Below, piece by piece: positions 25,646 through 34,882 of a stretch of DNA of 64,000 nt. The number at the start of each line of letters is the position of its first letter. Positions within the stretch are counted from its first letter, which is position 1. The position numbers were made by a program, and so were the translations under genes. The notes beneath the pieces were generated by a model. That model saw only the letters and a program-made list of their open reading frames with translations. It did no database searches and had not been told where the DNA came from. Source of the stretch: an uncultured Paraprevotella sp. (GTDB lineage Bacteria > Bacteroidota > Bacteroidia > Bacteroidales > Bacteroidaceae); contig CALUIS010000010.1 of the NCBI GenBank assembly GCA_944320765.1, forward strand, positions 43,522-107,521. The letters run 5' to 3'.

Positions 25646-27174
25646 TTAATTGTTGGTAATGTGATTATAAATTTTGTTCCCTGTCCATACTCGCTCTCGG
25701 CGTGAATCGTGCCGTTCTGCAAGTTTACAATTTTCTTGACGTAAGCCAGTCCCAGCCCGAAGCCCTTGACATCGTGTTTATTCCCGGTATGCACCCGATA
25801 GAATTTCTCGAACACCCGTTTCAAATCATCCTTTTGGATACCAATACCGTTATCCTCTATCGAGATGTTGATCTTGCCCCCCGTGTTCCACGTCCGAAGG
25901 GTCAGATGAAGATCCACATCGTCCCGCTTGTACTTGACGGCATTGTCCATCAGGTTGAAAATCACGTTGGTGAAATGCATCTCATCCACATAGATTCCTG
26001 CGTCTTCCGCCCGGAAATCGGAAGAAATGCTTCCGCCGTTCTGCGACACCTTCAACGTAAAAGTCTTGATGACACCGTTCAACAACTCATGCGCGTCCAG
26101 CTCCTTCTGCTTGAAAGCGATGTTGTCCCGGTCATAAAGAGACATCTGCAACACTTTTTCCACCTGGAAGCGCAAACGTTTCGTCTCGTCGTTGATGACG
26201 CGGGAGAGATTCTCGTACATCGCCTCGCTTTTCTTGACAGACTGGTCGGCCAACATCTGTGCCGCAAGCGAGATGGACGAGATAGGGGTCTTGAACTCAT
26301 GTGTCATGTTATTGATGAAATCATTCTTCATCTCCGTCACTTTCTTCTGACGGAATATCACATAAATCGTATAGACAAACGTGACGAAAAGGATAATGGT
26401 AAAAGCCAAGGCCGGAATCATCATGCGGGCCGTCTCCAGCAGATAAGCGTTCATGTCCGGAAAATGAATCCGGACGATACCTATCCGACCGGCAGGATCA
26501 TTGCGGAACAGTACCTGGGAATAAGAATAGTCCTCACCCTTTTTCTCGAAATCCGGACAACGGTACACCTCACGTCCGTCATTCGTGGACACCGTAAAAT
26601 GGTAAGGGATACTGATTCCGTTATTTTCCAAAGCATTACGGATGTCCTGGTCCAGCAACTTAAAATTAATGCGTTCCTCCAAAGGTTTCTCGCTGGCCTT
26701 ATATAATATGGTATAGATAACCTCATCCAACAATCCCTTGCGATAGACATAGGCATTCTTCACGTATTCCCGGAAGGACTCCGAGGCTTCGTCTATCGAA
26801 CGGTTTCGGTCGGCACGGAGCACCTTGGGCATTGCAGCAGGCCGCGTCACGACTTTATGCACATCAAAACCTGGTGTCCCTCCCCCGTTACCCGCCAGAG
26901 AATCGTCTCCGGCCGGAACCGCCGCGTCCCCAATGGCAATCCCGGGACAGACGCCCTTCGTCATGTTGTCGTGCGCGAAGTCCTCCAGATAGCAGAACGT
27001 CTCGTTCTGCTCCAGGTTTCGCGCCGCCTGGTTCAGGCTACGCACCACCGACTCGTCGAACTGCTCCTTGCGCATCTTCACCATCTGCTCGATGTAACGC
27101 ATCTGCAGCAGGAGGAGTCCCAGAAAAGAAACTCCGATAATGATACTGACTATCCAAATCGTGAACTTTTTCAT
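25642..27174 (-). CDS. rprX: Sensor histidine kinase RprX
   Basis: A 510-residue inner-membrane kinase. Two membrane segments (about 7-24 and 252-274) bracket a periplasmic sensor domain. The H-box NDFINNMTHEFKTPIS carries phospho-acceptor His292; N, G1 and G2 boxes follow (FNLMDNAVKY, IEDNGIGIQKDDL, GFGLGLAYVKKI). It phosphorylates RprY. The frame is open upstream to 27285, but MKKFTIWIV at 27174 is the start that makes a normal membrane anchor. A TATATTTG box ends only 6 bp ahead of this ATG, so the mRNA may be leaderless or a more upstream promoter is used. Confidence 0.92.
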   Translation of the reverse strand: MKKFTIWIVSIIIGVSFLGLLLLQMRYIEQMVKMRKEQFDESVVRSLNQAARNLEQNETFCYLEDFAHDNMTKGVCPGIAIGDAAVPAGDDSLAGNGGGTPGFDVHKVVTRPAAMPKVLRADRNRSIDEASESFREYVKNAYVYRKGLLDEVIYTILYKASEKPLEERINFKLLDQDIRNALENNGISIPYHFTVSTNDGREVYRCPDFEKKGEDYSYSQVLFRNDPAGRIGIVRIHFPDMNAYLLETARMMIPALAFTIILFVTFVYTIYVIFRQKKVTEMKNDFINNMTHEFKTPISSISLAAQMLADQSVKKSEAMYENLSRVINDETKRLRFQVEKVLQMSLYDRDNIAFKQKELDAHELLNGVIKTFTLKVSQNGGSISSDFRAEDAGIYVDEMHFTNVIFNLMDNAVKYKRDDVDLHLTLRTWNTGGKINISIEDNGIGIQKDDLKRVFEKFYRVHTGNKHDVKGFGLGLAYVKKIVNLQNGTIHAESEYGQGTKFIITLPTIK

Positions 27175-27179
27175 GTGGG

Positions 27180-27187
27180 CAAATATA
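27180..27187 (-). promoter_or_regulatory. Possible -7 element for rprXY
   Basis: TATATTTG on the minus strand, directly ahead of the rprX ATG at 27174. The spacing would give an almost leaderless transcript; no upstream TTG at 19-21 bp is seen, so this may be a chance match. Confidence 0.3.
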
Positions 27188-27258
27188 CGCATCAGAAACG
27201 AATGTTCTCCCATCCAAAGAAGAAATCCCATCTGTTTTTTAACGTTATTAACTATAAT

Positions 27259-27295
27259 CGCCCGAGAAATGCTTATATACGACATTTCCCGGGCG
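27259..27295 (-). terminator. Hairpin after the EF-G2 gene
   Basis: CGCCCG-A-GAAATG, 11 nt loop, CATTTC-C-CGGGCG, located 28 bp after the EF-G2 stop. No long T run follows on the minus strand, so termination strength is uncertain. Confidence 0.5.
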
Positions 27296-27322
27296 ACTAT
27301 TCTTAAAATCCGTATGGGCTTA

Positions 27323-29482
27323 TCAATCCTCGCTGCCTTGCTGAGCCTCGAAATCCTTAATCAGTTTTTCCTGCACATCCATCGGCACCAGTTCGTAGCT
27401 GGCAAACGACATGATAAAAGAAGCGCGTCCGCCGGTAATGGAACTCAATGCCGTGCAATAGTTGGACATTTCCTTCAATGGCACCTTGGCAGTGAGCTTC
27501 TCATAGCCGTTCTCGCTGACCATCCCCATAATCATGCCGCGACGCCCCTGCAGGTCGCTCATCACATCCCCCATCTTATCTGTCGGAGTAAAGACCTCCA
27601 CATCATAAATCGGCTCCAGGATCTTCGGCCCCGCTTCCTTGAACGCCATGCTGAAAGCATTACGCCCGGCCAGCATGAAAGAGATTTCATTGGAGTCCAC
27701 GGGGTGCATCTTGCCGTCATAAACAATGACGCGGACATCGCGGGCATAGCTTCCCGTCAACGGGCCGCGCTCCATGCGCTGCATGATTCCCTTCAGGATA
27801 GCCGGCATGAAACGGGCGTCGATGGCGCCGCCCACTACGGAATTAATGAACACCAGTTTGCCTCCCCACTCCAAAGGTACTTCCTCCTTGCTGCGTGCGT
27901 TCACACGGTATTCCTGCCCGTTGAAACGGTACACTTCCGGCTCCGGCATCCCCTCATAATAAGGTTCCACAATCAGATGCACCTCGCCGAACTGGCCGGC
28001 GCCGCCCGACTGCTTCTTGTGGCGATAGTCCGCACGCGCCGCCTTGGTGATGGTCTCGCGATAAGGTATGCGCGGCTCTTCAAACTTGATGGCGATCTTC
28101 TCATTGTTTTCCATACGCCATTTCAAGGTACGCAAATGGAACTCACCCTGCCCGTGTACCAAAATCTGGCGCAACTCCTTGCTTTGCTCAATCACCCACG
28201 TAGGATCTTCCTCACGCATACGGTTCAAGGCATTCATCATCTTTTCCGTCTCGGCCTCATTCACCGCCTTCACGGCACGGGTGTATTTCGGATTGGGATA
28301 TTTGATGAAATTAAAGCGGTTCTCACAATCTTTCCCGTTCAGCGTGTTGCCGGTCTTCACATCCTTCAGCTTCACGGTACAGCCGATGTCACCTGCCACC
28401 AGTTCTTCCACCTTGATGCGGTTGGCCCCGGCGCAAACAAACAACTGCGACATGCGTTCCTTCGACCCACGGTCGGCATTACCCAAGTCATCCCCTTCAT
28501 GCACCTTCCCGCTCATCACCTTGAAATACTGCACCTCGCCGATATGCGGTTCCACACCGGTCTTGAAGAAGTAAAGCGAAGTAGGACCGTTCGGGTCGGG
28601 TTCCACTTCCATCCCCCTCGTGTTATGGACCTTAGGCATCTCGTCCACGAAAGGCACGACATTGCCTAAGAACTCCATCAGGCGACGCACGCCCATATCC
28701 TTGCCCGCACAAACGCAGAACACGGGGAACATGCTCCGCGAAGCCAGTCCTTTCCGGATCCCCTCGCGCATCTCGTCCTCTGTCAGCGTGTCGCTGTCAA
28801 AAAACTTTTCCATCAATGTCTCGTCATTCTCAGCCGCCGCCTCCACCAAGGCTTTGTGCATCTCCATGGCCTTCTCCATCTCCTCTTCCGGAACCTCCTC
28901 GATTGTAGGCGCCCCCCCTTCGGGTCCCCAGGAATATTTCTTCATCAGCAACACGTCTATCAATGCGTTGAAGTCCGGACCGGTCTTCACAGGGTACTGC
29001 ACAGGAACGACCTTGTTCCCATAAATGGAAGTCAGCTGCTCCAGGATAGAATCATAGTCGCATTTCTCATCGTCCAACTGGTTGACCAAGAAAATCACAG
29101 GTTTGCCCAACTTCTCCGTATAGCGGAAATGATTCTGCGTCCCGACCTCCGGGCCGTACTGCCCGTTCAGCAACAACACGGCCGTGTCCGTCACGTTCAA
29201 CGCCGTAATGGCCGCCCCCACGAAGTCATCAGAACCCGGACAGTCAATAATGTTCAGCTTTTTGCCGTTCCACTCCACATGGTAAACCGTGGAAAAGACC
29301 GAATAACCATATTCTTGTTCCACCGGGAAATAATCGCTCACGGTATTCTTCGCCGTAATCCTTCCACGTCTCTTAATCAGTCCCGCCTCATACAACAAGG
29401 CTTCGGTAAGTGTTGTCTTTCCAGACCCGTCATTTCCCAACAGGGCTATGTTCTTAATCTCGTTCGTTTGATATACTTTCAT
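27323..29482 (-). CDS. EF-G paralogue EF-G2, with altered GTPase motifs
   Basis: A 719-residue elongation factor G-like protein with all five EF-G domains. The P loop is present (GNDGSGKTT, residues 16-24), but G3 reads DCPGSDDF, so the catalytic His of the canonical DTPGHVDF is Ser, and G4 reads NQLD instead of NKxD. In Bacteroides thetaiotaomicron a paralogue of this kind (EF-G2) has been reported to support translation without GTP hydrolysis and to matter during carbon starvation and gut colonisation; the same role here is inference from the motif changes and from synteny with rprXY and rpsF-rpsR-rplI. Cytoplasmic, ribosome-bound. Confidence 0.9.
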   Translation of the reverse strand: MKVYQTNEIKNIALLGNDGSGKTTLTEALLYEAGLIKRRGRITAKNTVSDYFPVEQEYGYSVFSTVYHVEWNGKKLNIIDCPGSDDFVGAAITALNVTDTAVLLLNGQYGPEVGTQNHFRYTEKLGKPVIFLVNQLDDEKCDYDSILEQLTSIYGNKVVPVQYPVKTGPDFNALIDVLLMKKYSWGPEGGAPTIEEVPEEEMEKAMEMHKALVEAAAENDETLMEKFFDSDTLTEDEMREGIRKGLASRSMFPVFCVCAGKDMGVRRLMEFLGNVVPFVDEMPKVHNTRGMEVEPDPNGPTSLYFFKTGVEPHIGEVQYFKVMSGKVHEGDDLGNADRGSKERMSQLFVCAGANRIKVEELVAGDIGCTVKLKDVKTGNTLNGKDCENRFNFIKYPNPKYTRAVKAVNEAETEKMMNALNRMREEDPTWVIEQSKELRQILVHGQGEFHLRTLKWRMENNEKIAIKFEEPRIPYRETITKAARADYRHKKQSGGAGQFGEVHLIVEPYYEGMPEPEVYRFNGQEYRVNARSKEEVPLEWGGKLVFINSVVGGAIDARFMPAILKGIMQRMERGPLTGSYARDVRVIVYDGKMHPVDSNEISFMLAGRNAFSMAFKEAGPKILEPIYDVEVFTPTDKMGDVMSDLQGRRGMIMGMVSENGYEKLTAKVPLKEMSNYCTALSSITGGRASFIMSFASYELVPMDVQEKLIKDFEAQQGSED

Positions 29483-29607
29483 CGTGTAACATTTTAAGGT
29501 AACAACTAAACGGCACGAAAATTAGCAATAAAATCGCATTTCGCCAACTAATCTCCGTTTTTGTTGGCTATGTTTTTAAACATACTCCAAGGAATCCTTT
29601 TTTTCCG

Positions 29608-29615
29608 TACATTTG
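29608..29615 (+). promoter_or_regulatory. -7 element for hemW
   Basis: TACATTTG, about 30 bp ahead of the ATG at 29645. It lies inside the longer frame that opens at 29561, which supports the later start. Confidence 0.55.
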
Positions 29616-29644
29616 TGCCGTCTTATCACACCTTATTATTTATT

Positions 29645-30841
29645 ATGGCCGGCATCTACCTTCACGTCCCATTCTGCGCAAGCCGTTGCGTATATTGCGA
29701 CTTCTACTCCACGCTGCACTTGGAAAAAAGGAAAGATTACATTGCCGCACTGACCCGCGAGCTACGCCTGCGAAAGCACTACCTGGAACAGGACGGACAA
29801 ACACCCGCCATCCAGACGGTCTATATCGGCGGAGGAACTCCGTCCACGTTGGACACCCCCCTGTTGGAAGAAGTCTTCAACATTTTATATGCCACATACG
29901 ACATCGTCCCCCAAGCGGAGATCACTCTCGAAGCCAATCCTGACGACCTCACTCTCCCCAAAATACATGAACTCCGCACCCTGCCCGTCAACCGCCTCAG
30001 TATCGGCGTACAAACCTTCGACCCGGACAAGCTCCGCCTGCTCCACCGCCGGCACACCGGCATCCAAGCGCTTCAGGCGGTAAGCGACTGCCAGGACGCG
30101 GGATTCGAGAACATCAGCATCGACCTGATTTACGGCCTGCCACGACAATCCCTTGAAGAATGGGATGCCGACCTCTCCACGGCTCTCAGCCTGCAGGTGC
30201 AGCATATCTCAGCCTATGCCTTGATCTATGAAGAAGGGACCCGGCTATGGAAAATGCGCCGGCAGCACATCGTGGAAGAAGCCGACGAGGAACTCAGCCT
30301 CAAAATGTTCGACCACCTCATTGACGAACTCTCCGCCAACGGATTCGAGCATTACGAGATTTCCAACTTCGCCCGTCCCGGCTTCCGCTCGCGCCACAAC
30401 TCCAGCTACTGGCAGGGCATTCCCTATCTGGGTTGCGGACCGTCCGCCCATTCCTACGACGGGCAAGACCGGCAATGGAACCGCCCCGACCTGACGGGCT
30501 ACATCGATCATGTAGGCAGGGCTTCCCGTCCGGCAGACTTCGACAACGCCCCTTGGATTGAAAAAGAAGAATTAAGCCTATACGAGAGATACAATGACCG
30601 CATCGTCACCGCCTTGCGGACTTCGGACGGCCTTGACCTGAACCGGCTGAAATCAGATTTCGGGCAAACACTATACGACCATTGCCTGCAAGCCGCCGCC
30701 CCGCACCTGCGGGACGGCCTGATCGAAAGGATTTCCTCCACAAGAGAAAAGCAGGTCCCGAACGACCTGCTTAAACTGACGCGCCGCGGCCTCTTCCTCT
30801 CCGACGGCATTATGAGCGACCTGCTGTATGTGGCAGACTAA
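29645..30841 (+). CDS. hemW: Radical SAM protein HemW (heme chaperone, CPO-like)
   Basis: A 398-residue radical SAM protein. The cluster motif is Cys11-x3-Cys15-x2-Cys18 (PFCASRCVYCDFYS), the HemW pattern rather than the HemN oxidase pattern; YIGGGTPS, SIGVQTFD and DLIYGLPRQS follow. HemW binds and transfers heme and is not a coproporphyrinogen oxidase. The ATG at 29645 matches the family start MAGIYLHVPFC and lies after the promoter at 29608. Its stop overlaps the stop of the convergent DUF4827 gene by 4 bp. Confidence 0.93.
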   Translation: MAGIYLHVPFCASRCVYCDFYSTLHLEKRKDYIAALTRELRLRKHYLEQDGQTPAIQTVYIGGGTPSTLDTPLLEEVFNILYATYDIVPQAEITLEANPDDLTLPKIHELRTLPVNRLSIGVQTFDPDKLRLLHRRHTGIQALQAVSDCQDAGFENISIDLIYGLPRQSLEEWDADLSTALSLQVQHISAYALIYEEGTRLWKMRRQHIVEEADEELSLKMFDHLIDELSANGFEHYEISNFARPGFRSRHNSSYWQGIPYLGCGPSAHSYDGQDRQWNRPDLTGYIDHVGRASRPADFDNAPWIEKEELSLYERYNDRIVTALRTSDGLDLNRLKSDFGQTLYDHCLQAAAPHLRDGLIERISSTREKQVPNDLLKLTRRGLFLSDGIMSDLLYVAD

Positions 30842-31536
30842 TTCCGCATTTCCTGATAAGTGATTTCATAGAAACAAGGATACACATTGGACGAAGCGTC
30901 GCTGTGTCCTTGCGAGTGCGGGACAATCAGACGCACCTTGGCGATTTCCTCATCCTCGGAAACCTGACGGCCGATATTGATATATGTCAATGGCACCAGC
31001 CAGCCGGCAGGCACTGCTTTCGAGCCATAATATTGATACATCGCCCCGCCCCCATTGACGGAAGTATTGAAGGATGCCGTGAAGGTGCCGTAAGTGTTCG
31101 TCACATCCATAATGTCCGGATTCGTCTGCCAATAAGCCGAATTGTTCGTGGTCTGCACGGAATCCCTCAATATGTTGAACTCCGTATAACGGCAGATGAT
31201 GCGTTTCTGCTGCCCGCTTTTCAGCTTCTCGCCGACCCCTTTCCGCACAATCTGCATGTAAACGCCTGTATTCTCAAAGACCACATACTCGTTCCGTTCC
31301 AGATTGGTCGTACTATCTTGGGCATAAAACGTCCCCTCCGAGATGGTATTGATTTTACCCACGTGAATCAACTCTTCCCCATCGCTCGTACGGATAACCA
31401 CGTCACGGTTCAGGAAAGCAGAGATGGCATCACGCTCCTTCTCCCGTTGTTCGGCATACGTCTCGCCGTCGTCACAACCTTGCAATCCCCATCCGGCACC
31501 AGCCAGAAGTAACAACAAATAAAACACTTTTTTCAT
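30838..31536 (-). CDS. DUF4827-like lipoprotein (FKBP-type peptidyl-prolyl isomerase fold)
   Basis: A 232-residue predicted lipoprotein with lipobox LQGC (Cys21). The C-terminal half (VPAGWLVPLTYINIG, AKVRLIVPHSQGHSDAS, YPCFYEITYQ) matches DUF4827 proteins of Bacteroides, which show a fold related to FKBP-type isomerases. Function is not established. It follows nrnA by 13 bp and is probably co-transcribed with it; this pairing is common in Bacteroidales as far as I recall. Confidence 0.75.
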   Translation of the reverse strand: MKKVFYLLLLLAGAGWGLQGCDDGETYAEQREKERDAISAFLNRDVVIRTSDGEELIHVGKINTISEGTFYAQDSTTNLERNEYVVFENTGVYMQIVRKGVGEKLKSGQQKRIICRYTEFNILRDSVQTTNNSAYWQTNPDIMDVTNTYGTFTASFNTSVNGGGAMYQYYGSKAVPAGWLVPLTYINIGRQVSEDEEIAKVRLIVPHSQGHSDASSNVYPCFYEITYQEMRN

Positions 31537-31549
31537 CTTGTCTTCTTTT

Positions 31550-32587
31550 TTATTTGCCCTTTAATAACGGCGCATATTTTTTCAAAGCCTTGCACACCAG
31601 TTCCACAGCATTCTCCATGCCGCACGAAAGCTCTCCTCCGGCGGCGTTCAGATGCCCCCCGCCATTGAAGAATTCCGCCGCCATCGCGTTGCAAGGGAAA
31701 TCATCCACCGACCGCAACGACACCCGGATGACCGGCCGCTCCGTATCCTCACGCAAGAACACCGAAAGACGCGCCCCCTGAATCTGGAGCGGAATATTCA
31801 CAAACCCTTCCGTATCACCCTTCTTATGGGAGAACATCTTCTGCTCCTTACGCGTCATCGTCATCAACGAAGCATTATACTCCGGGAAATTCTCCAACTT
31901 GACATACAACATATAGCCCAACAAGCGGAAACGTTCGGCCGAATAGCTGTAAAATACGTTCCGGTAAATTTTGTCTTTGTCAATGCCTTTCGTGAGCAGC
32001 TGGCCCACAATATAATAGATGTCACTCCGGTTGGAATTGTAAGAGAAACACCCCGTATCCGTCATCATGCCGGTGTACAGACAGACCGCCTCCTCGTAGC
32101 TCATCGGCTCCAACCCGTCCAATTGCACCAAAATGCGGAAAAGCAGTTCGCACGTGGAACTCATGTCCTGACGCGAGACACTCCACTCGCAAAAATCGAC
32201 CGGATCCAGATGATGGTCTATCATCACCTTGGGTACATCCAAAGCCAGCACCGGCTTCTTCAACCCCAACAGACGGTCGGGCGAATTGAAATCCAGACAG
32301 ACAACCAAATCCGCCGCGGCCACAACCGGCTCCACCTCCGCCTCATGCTTCTCATAGACACGGACCTGGTCCGCTCCCGGCATCCATTTCAGGAAATCGG
32401 GAAAGATGTTCGGCACCACCGGAACGGCATCCTTACCCTTCCGCCACAGATAATGGGAAAAAGCCAACACTGCCCCCATGGCATCCCCATCAGGCGACAC
32501 GTGGCAGGTGACTATGATATGTTTCGACTCGTCCAGCAACGCCCCCAAACGGTTCGCTTCATCGGCGGACAAGAATTGGTCTGACAT
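31550..32587 (-). CDS. nrnA: DHH/DHHA1 phosphoesterase, NrnA-type oligoribonuclease/PAP phosphatase
   Basis: A 345-residue cytoplasmic DHH-superfamily phosphoesterase. Metal ligands are visible in CHVSPDGDAMGA, VVCLDFNSPD and MIDHHLDP; the C-terminal DHHA1 domain ends in FNGGGHLNAAGG. NrnA enzymes degrade nanoRNAs and dephosphorylate 3'-phosphoadenosine 5'-phosphate. It has a -7 box at 32615-32622 and leads a two-gene operon with the DUF4827 lipoprotein. Confidence 0.9.
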   Translation of the reverse strand: MSDQFLSADEANRLGALLDESKHIIVTCHVSPDGDAMGAVLAFSHYLWRKGKDAVPVVPNIFPDFLKWMPGADQVRVYEKHEAEVEPVVAAADLVVCLDFNSPDRLLGLKKPVLALDVPKVMIDHHLDPVDFCEWSVSRQDMSSTCELLFRILVQLDGLEPMSYEEAVCLYTGMMTDTGCFSYNSNRSDIYYIVGQLLTKGIDKDKIYRNVFYSYSAERFRLLGYMLYVKLENFPEYNASLMTMTRKEQKMFSHKKGDTEGFVNIPLQIQGARLSVFLREDTERPVIRVSLRSVDDFPCNAMAAEFFNGGGHLNAAGGELSCGMENAVELVCKALKKYAPLLKGK

Positions 32588-32614
32588 AAAACTCCATTTT
32601 TCGATTTCAGCCTA

Positions 32615-32622
32615 CAAACTTA
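32615..32622 (-). promoter_or_regulatory. -7 element for nrnA
   Basis: TAAGTTTG on the minus strand, 27 bp ahead of the ATG at 32587. Confidence 0.5.
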
Positions 32623-32718
32623 CGAAAAATCTCGGTTTCTCATGCCATTTGAACAAGATTTTCAGCTTTTTTCTATCTTTACCCATGAAACCGAAGTCTT
32701 GCATACACGAAGCCTGCC

Positions 32719-34830
32719 TCACGGCAAGGGGACCTTCAACGCACCCTCTCTCTTCATGTCGTAGCAATTCCAGTCCAACGCCTCGCATTCTGCGGCATAA
32801 CGCAACCGGTCACCGTCCCACAATGACGCGTCGAGCACCACACAATGCGGACGGAACAGACGGGCGAGAGACTGCAGGTCTCCCGTAAACCCTCGGCAGA
32901 CATACAGATAATCCACATCGGCCAGTCTCTGGCTTGCCATATCCTTCCAACGGTCGTCAGACAGCACCAAAAATGACAAACCTCCCATCACGCACACCAA
33001 ACCTTGGCGTGAGACCACAGCGTCATCTCTGAAATCCCCCCAGACCCACACTGGGACGGCCGTCAGTTTCTTCTTCCAAAAACTCTCCGCAATATACGAC
33101 ATACGTTCCCGCACACGGTCTGAACCTGCAGTGAACAGATAGGAACAAGACGGGGAATAAATCACATGCACAGCCGGACAAGAAGGATTGTTGTAGAACA
33201 CCACTTCCCCATGCGGCCTGTCAGCCCAACGACATACCGGAAAAGCCAGCAGCAAGCCTATCATCATCCCCATACAGACTTTCCAGCGCATGGCCTTGTA
33301 ACGGAAAGGACGAAGCAACCAAATCCCCAATACAATATAACACAGCACGGTAAAACAGAAACTCCAATCGGTATGCACCACCGCTCCCGGCCATCCCGCC
33401 ATCCAACGCAGGCAACCGTTCTGGCAAGCCTCCAAAAAGCCAATGCCACGAGCCACGACATCCGGCCACAATCCGGACAAGCTGGAAAGCAGCAATACCG
33501 GCATCCCATAAATCAACAAAGCCGTAATTGGAGAAACCAACAAGGTAGCCAAAGCGGAATAAGGCGCAAAGGTGCCGAAACGGAATGCCACCAAGGGTAT
33601 CGTGAACAACTGGGCGGCGAAGGAAACCAACAAGCTCTGAAATACCCACCCCACATAAGGACGGCGCATCAAGGGCAAATCCTGATAACGGGGACATAAA
33701 AACAAAATGCCCGCCATTGCCAGAAACGACAACTGGAAACCGACATCATAAAGCAACAAAGGATTGCCACACAACATCAGCATCGCCGCCAAAGCCAGAG
33801 AATTGATGGAGAAACCGGAACGCCCCATCAAGGCGCCTGCCAGCATCAAGGTATACATCACCGTGGCCCTCACCAAAGAAGGAGGCAGCCCGGCCAGGAA
33901 AGCATATCCCCAGATCAGGACCAAAGCCAGCGACACTCCCAAGATACGCCACAACCGTTTCCTGCAATAATCCAGCAACAACACATTCAGCATTCCCACC
34001 AGAAAAGTAAGGTGCATACCAGACAAGGCCAACACATGACTCACCCCCACACCGGCATACACATCCTTCAATTCATCGGACAAAGCCGACTGGTCACCCA
34101 AAGTCAGCGCAGCGAAAAAAGCCAGCTCTTCCCCTTGCAGGCCCGCTCCATGATACAGCTCCACCAACTTCCCCCTCAGCCGCAAGGCCCTCACCCGCCA
34201 GTCCGTCCACAAGGGCAAAGTGCCATCCGCCCTCTCCCCGCTTCCCGGCCTCACCCACCCTCCCGAAGGAATAAAAGCCTGGCCGGAAATGCCTTTCACG
34301 GAAAGATATTCCACATAATCGAACTCTTCCGGATTCCCGCGGTTCACCGGCTTCCGCATCCGGCCTTCGCACCACACCTCATCCCCCACCCTCAAAGCGG
34401 CGGACAACGAATCCCGCGCAAAAGAAAGCCGCACCCGCCTCCTCTCGCCCGACACGCCGTCCCGGCCTCCCACCAACACGGCCTCCGCACCAACGGAACG
34501 CGGGGTCGCCTTCGGCGTCCCCGTCAAAACCACATGATACACCCTCTTCCCTTCCGGCCATACGTATCCTTGCACCTCGCACCATACCCCGAAAGAACGC
34601 CACGCGCCAAAAAAGAAAAGCAAAAGGCAAGTCCAAAGGCCGAAACCCGCATGGAAATCCAGCCGCGAAGCATCCCCAGGACACCGGAAAGAAAGGATTC
34701 CCGCACATAGACATCCCATCCCGGCACACAGCACCACGATGGAAAGCCACAAGTACAAGCCTGAGATTTCCCCCGCCTCCTCCCACAACCAACGTCCCAA
34801 CCACAAACCGGGAAGGAATGGTGCAACCAT
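32719..34830 (-). CDS. ComEC/Rec2 family competence protein
   Basis: A 703-residue polytopic membrane protein. The N-terminal third carries a DUF4131/OB-like extracytoplasmic domain after two membrane segments; the middle is the competence domain with the signature GVSHVLALSGMHLTFLVG (about residues 258-275) and many helices; the C terminus has a short soluble region (VVFYNNPSCPAVHVIYSPS) but lacks the full metallo-beta-lactamase domain of long ComEC proteins. ComEC forms the inner-membrane channel for DNA uptake. It follows rpe by 52 bp and probably shares its promoter. Confidence 0.88.
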   Translation of the reverse strand: MVAPFLPGLWLGRWLWEEAGEISGLYLWLSIVVLCAGMGCLCAGILSFRCPGDASRLDFHAGFGLWTCLLLFFFGAWRSFGVWCEVQGYVWPEGKRVYHVVLTGTPKATPRSVGAEAVLVGGRDGVSGERRRVRLSFARDSLSAALRVGDEVWCEGRMRKPVNRGNPEEFDYVEYLSVKGISGQAFIPSGGWVRPGSGERADGTLPLWTDWRVRALRLRGKLVELYHGAGLQGEELAFFAALTLGDQSALSDELKDVYAGVGVSHVLALSGMHLTFLVGMLNVLLLDYCRKRLWRILGVSLALVLIWGYAFLAGLPPSLVRATVMYTLMLAGALMGRSGFSINSLALAAMLMLCGNPLLLYDVGFQLSFLAMAGILFLCPRYQDLPLMRRPYVGWVFQSLLVSFAAQLFTIPLVAFRFGTFAPYSALATLLVSPITALLIYGMPVLLLSSLSGLWPDVVARGIGFLEACQNGCLRWMAGWPGAVVHTDWSFCFTVLCYIVLGIWLLRPFRYKAMRWKVCMGMMIGLLLAFPVCRWADRPHGEVVFYNNPSCPAVHVIYSPSCSYLFTAGSDRVRERMSYIAESFWKKKLTAVPVWVWGDFRDDAVVSRQGLVCVMGGLSFLVLSDDRWKDMASQRLADVDYLYVCRGFTGDLQSLARLFRPHCVVLDASLWDGDRLRYAAECEALDWNCYDMKREGALKVPLP

Positions 34831-34882
34831 CCTGACGAAAGGATACTTACGCCAGAAGTCAAGAATCCCGACAGACAGAACC

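Noticed and set aside
27140..28669. A 509-codon frame antisense to the EF-G2 gene
   Set aside because: His/Leu/Arg-rich shadow of a strongly supported gene.
32640..32718. TATCTTTA box and ATG near 32680-32690 on the plus strand as a small gene
   Set aside because: The frame runs into the comEC gene antisense, and the box lacks the final G.
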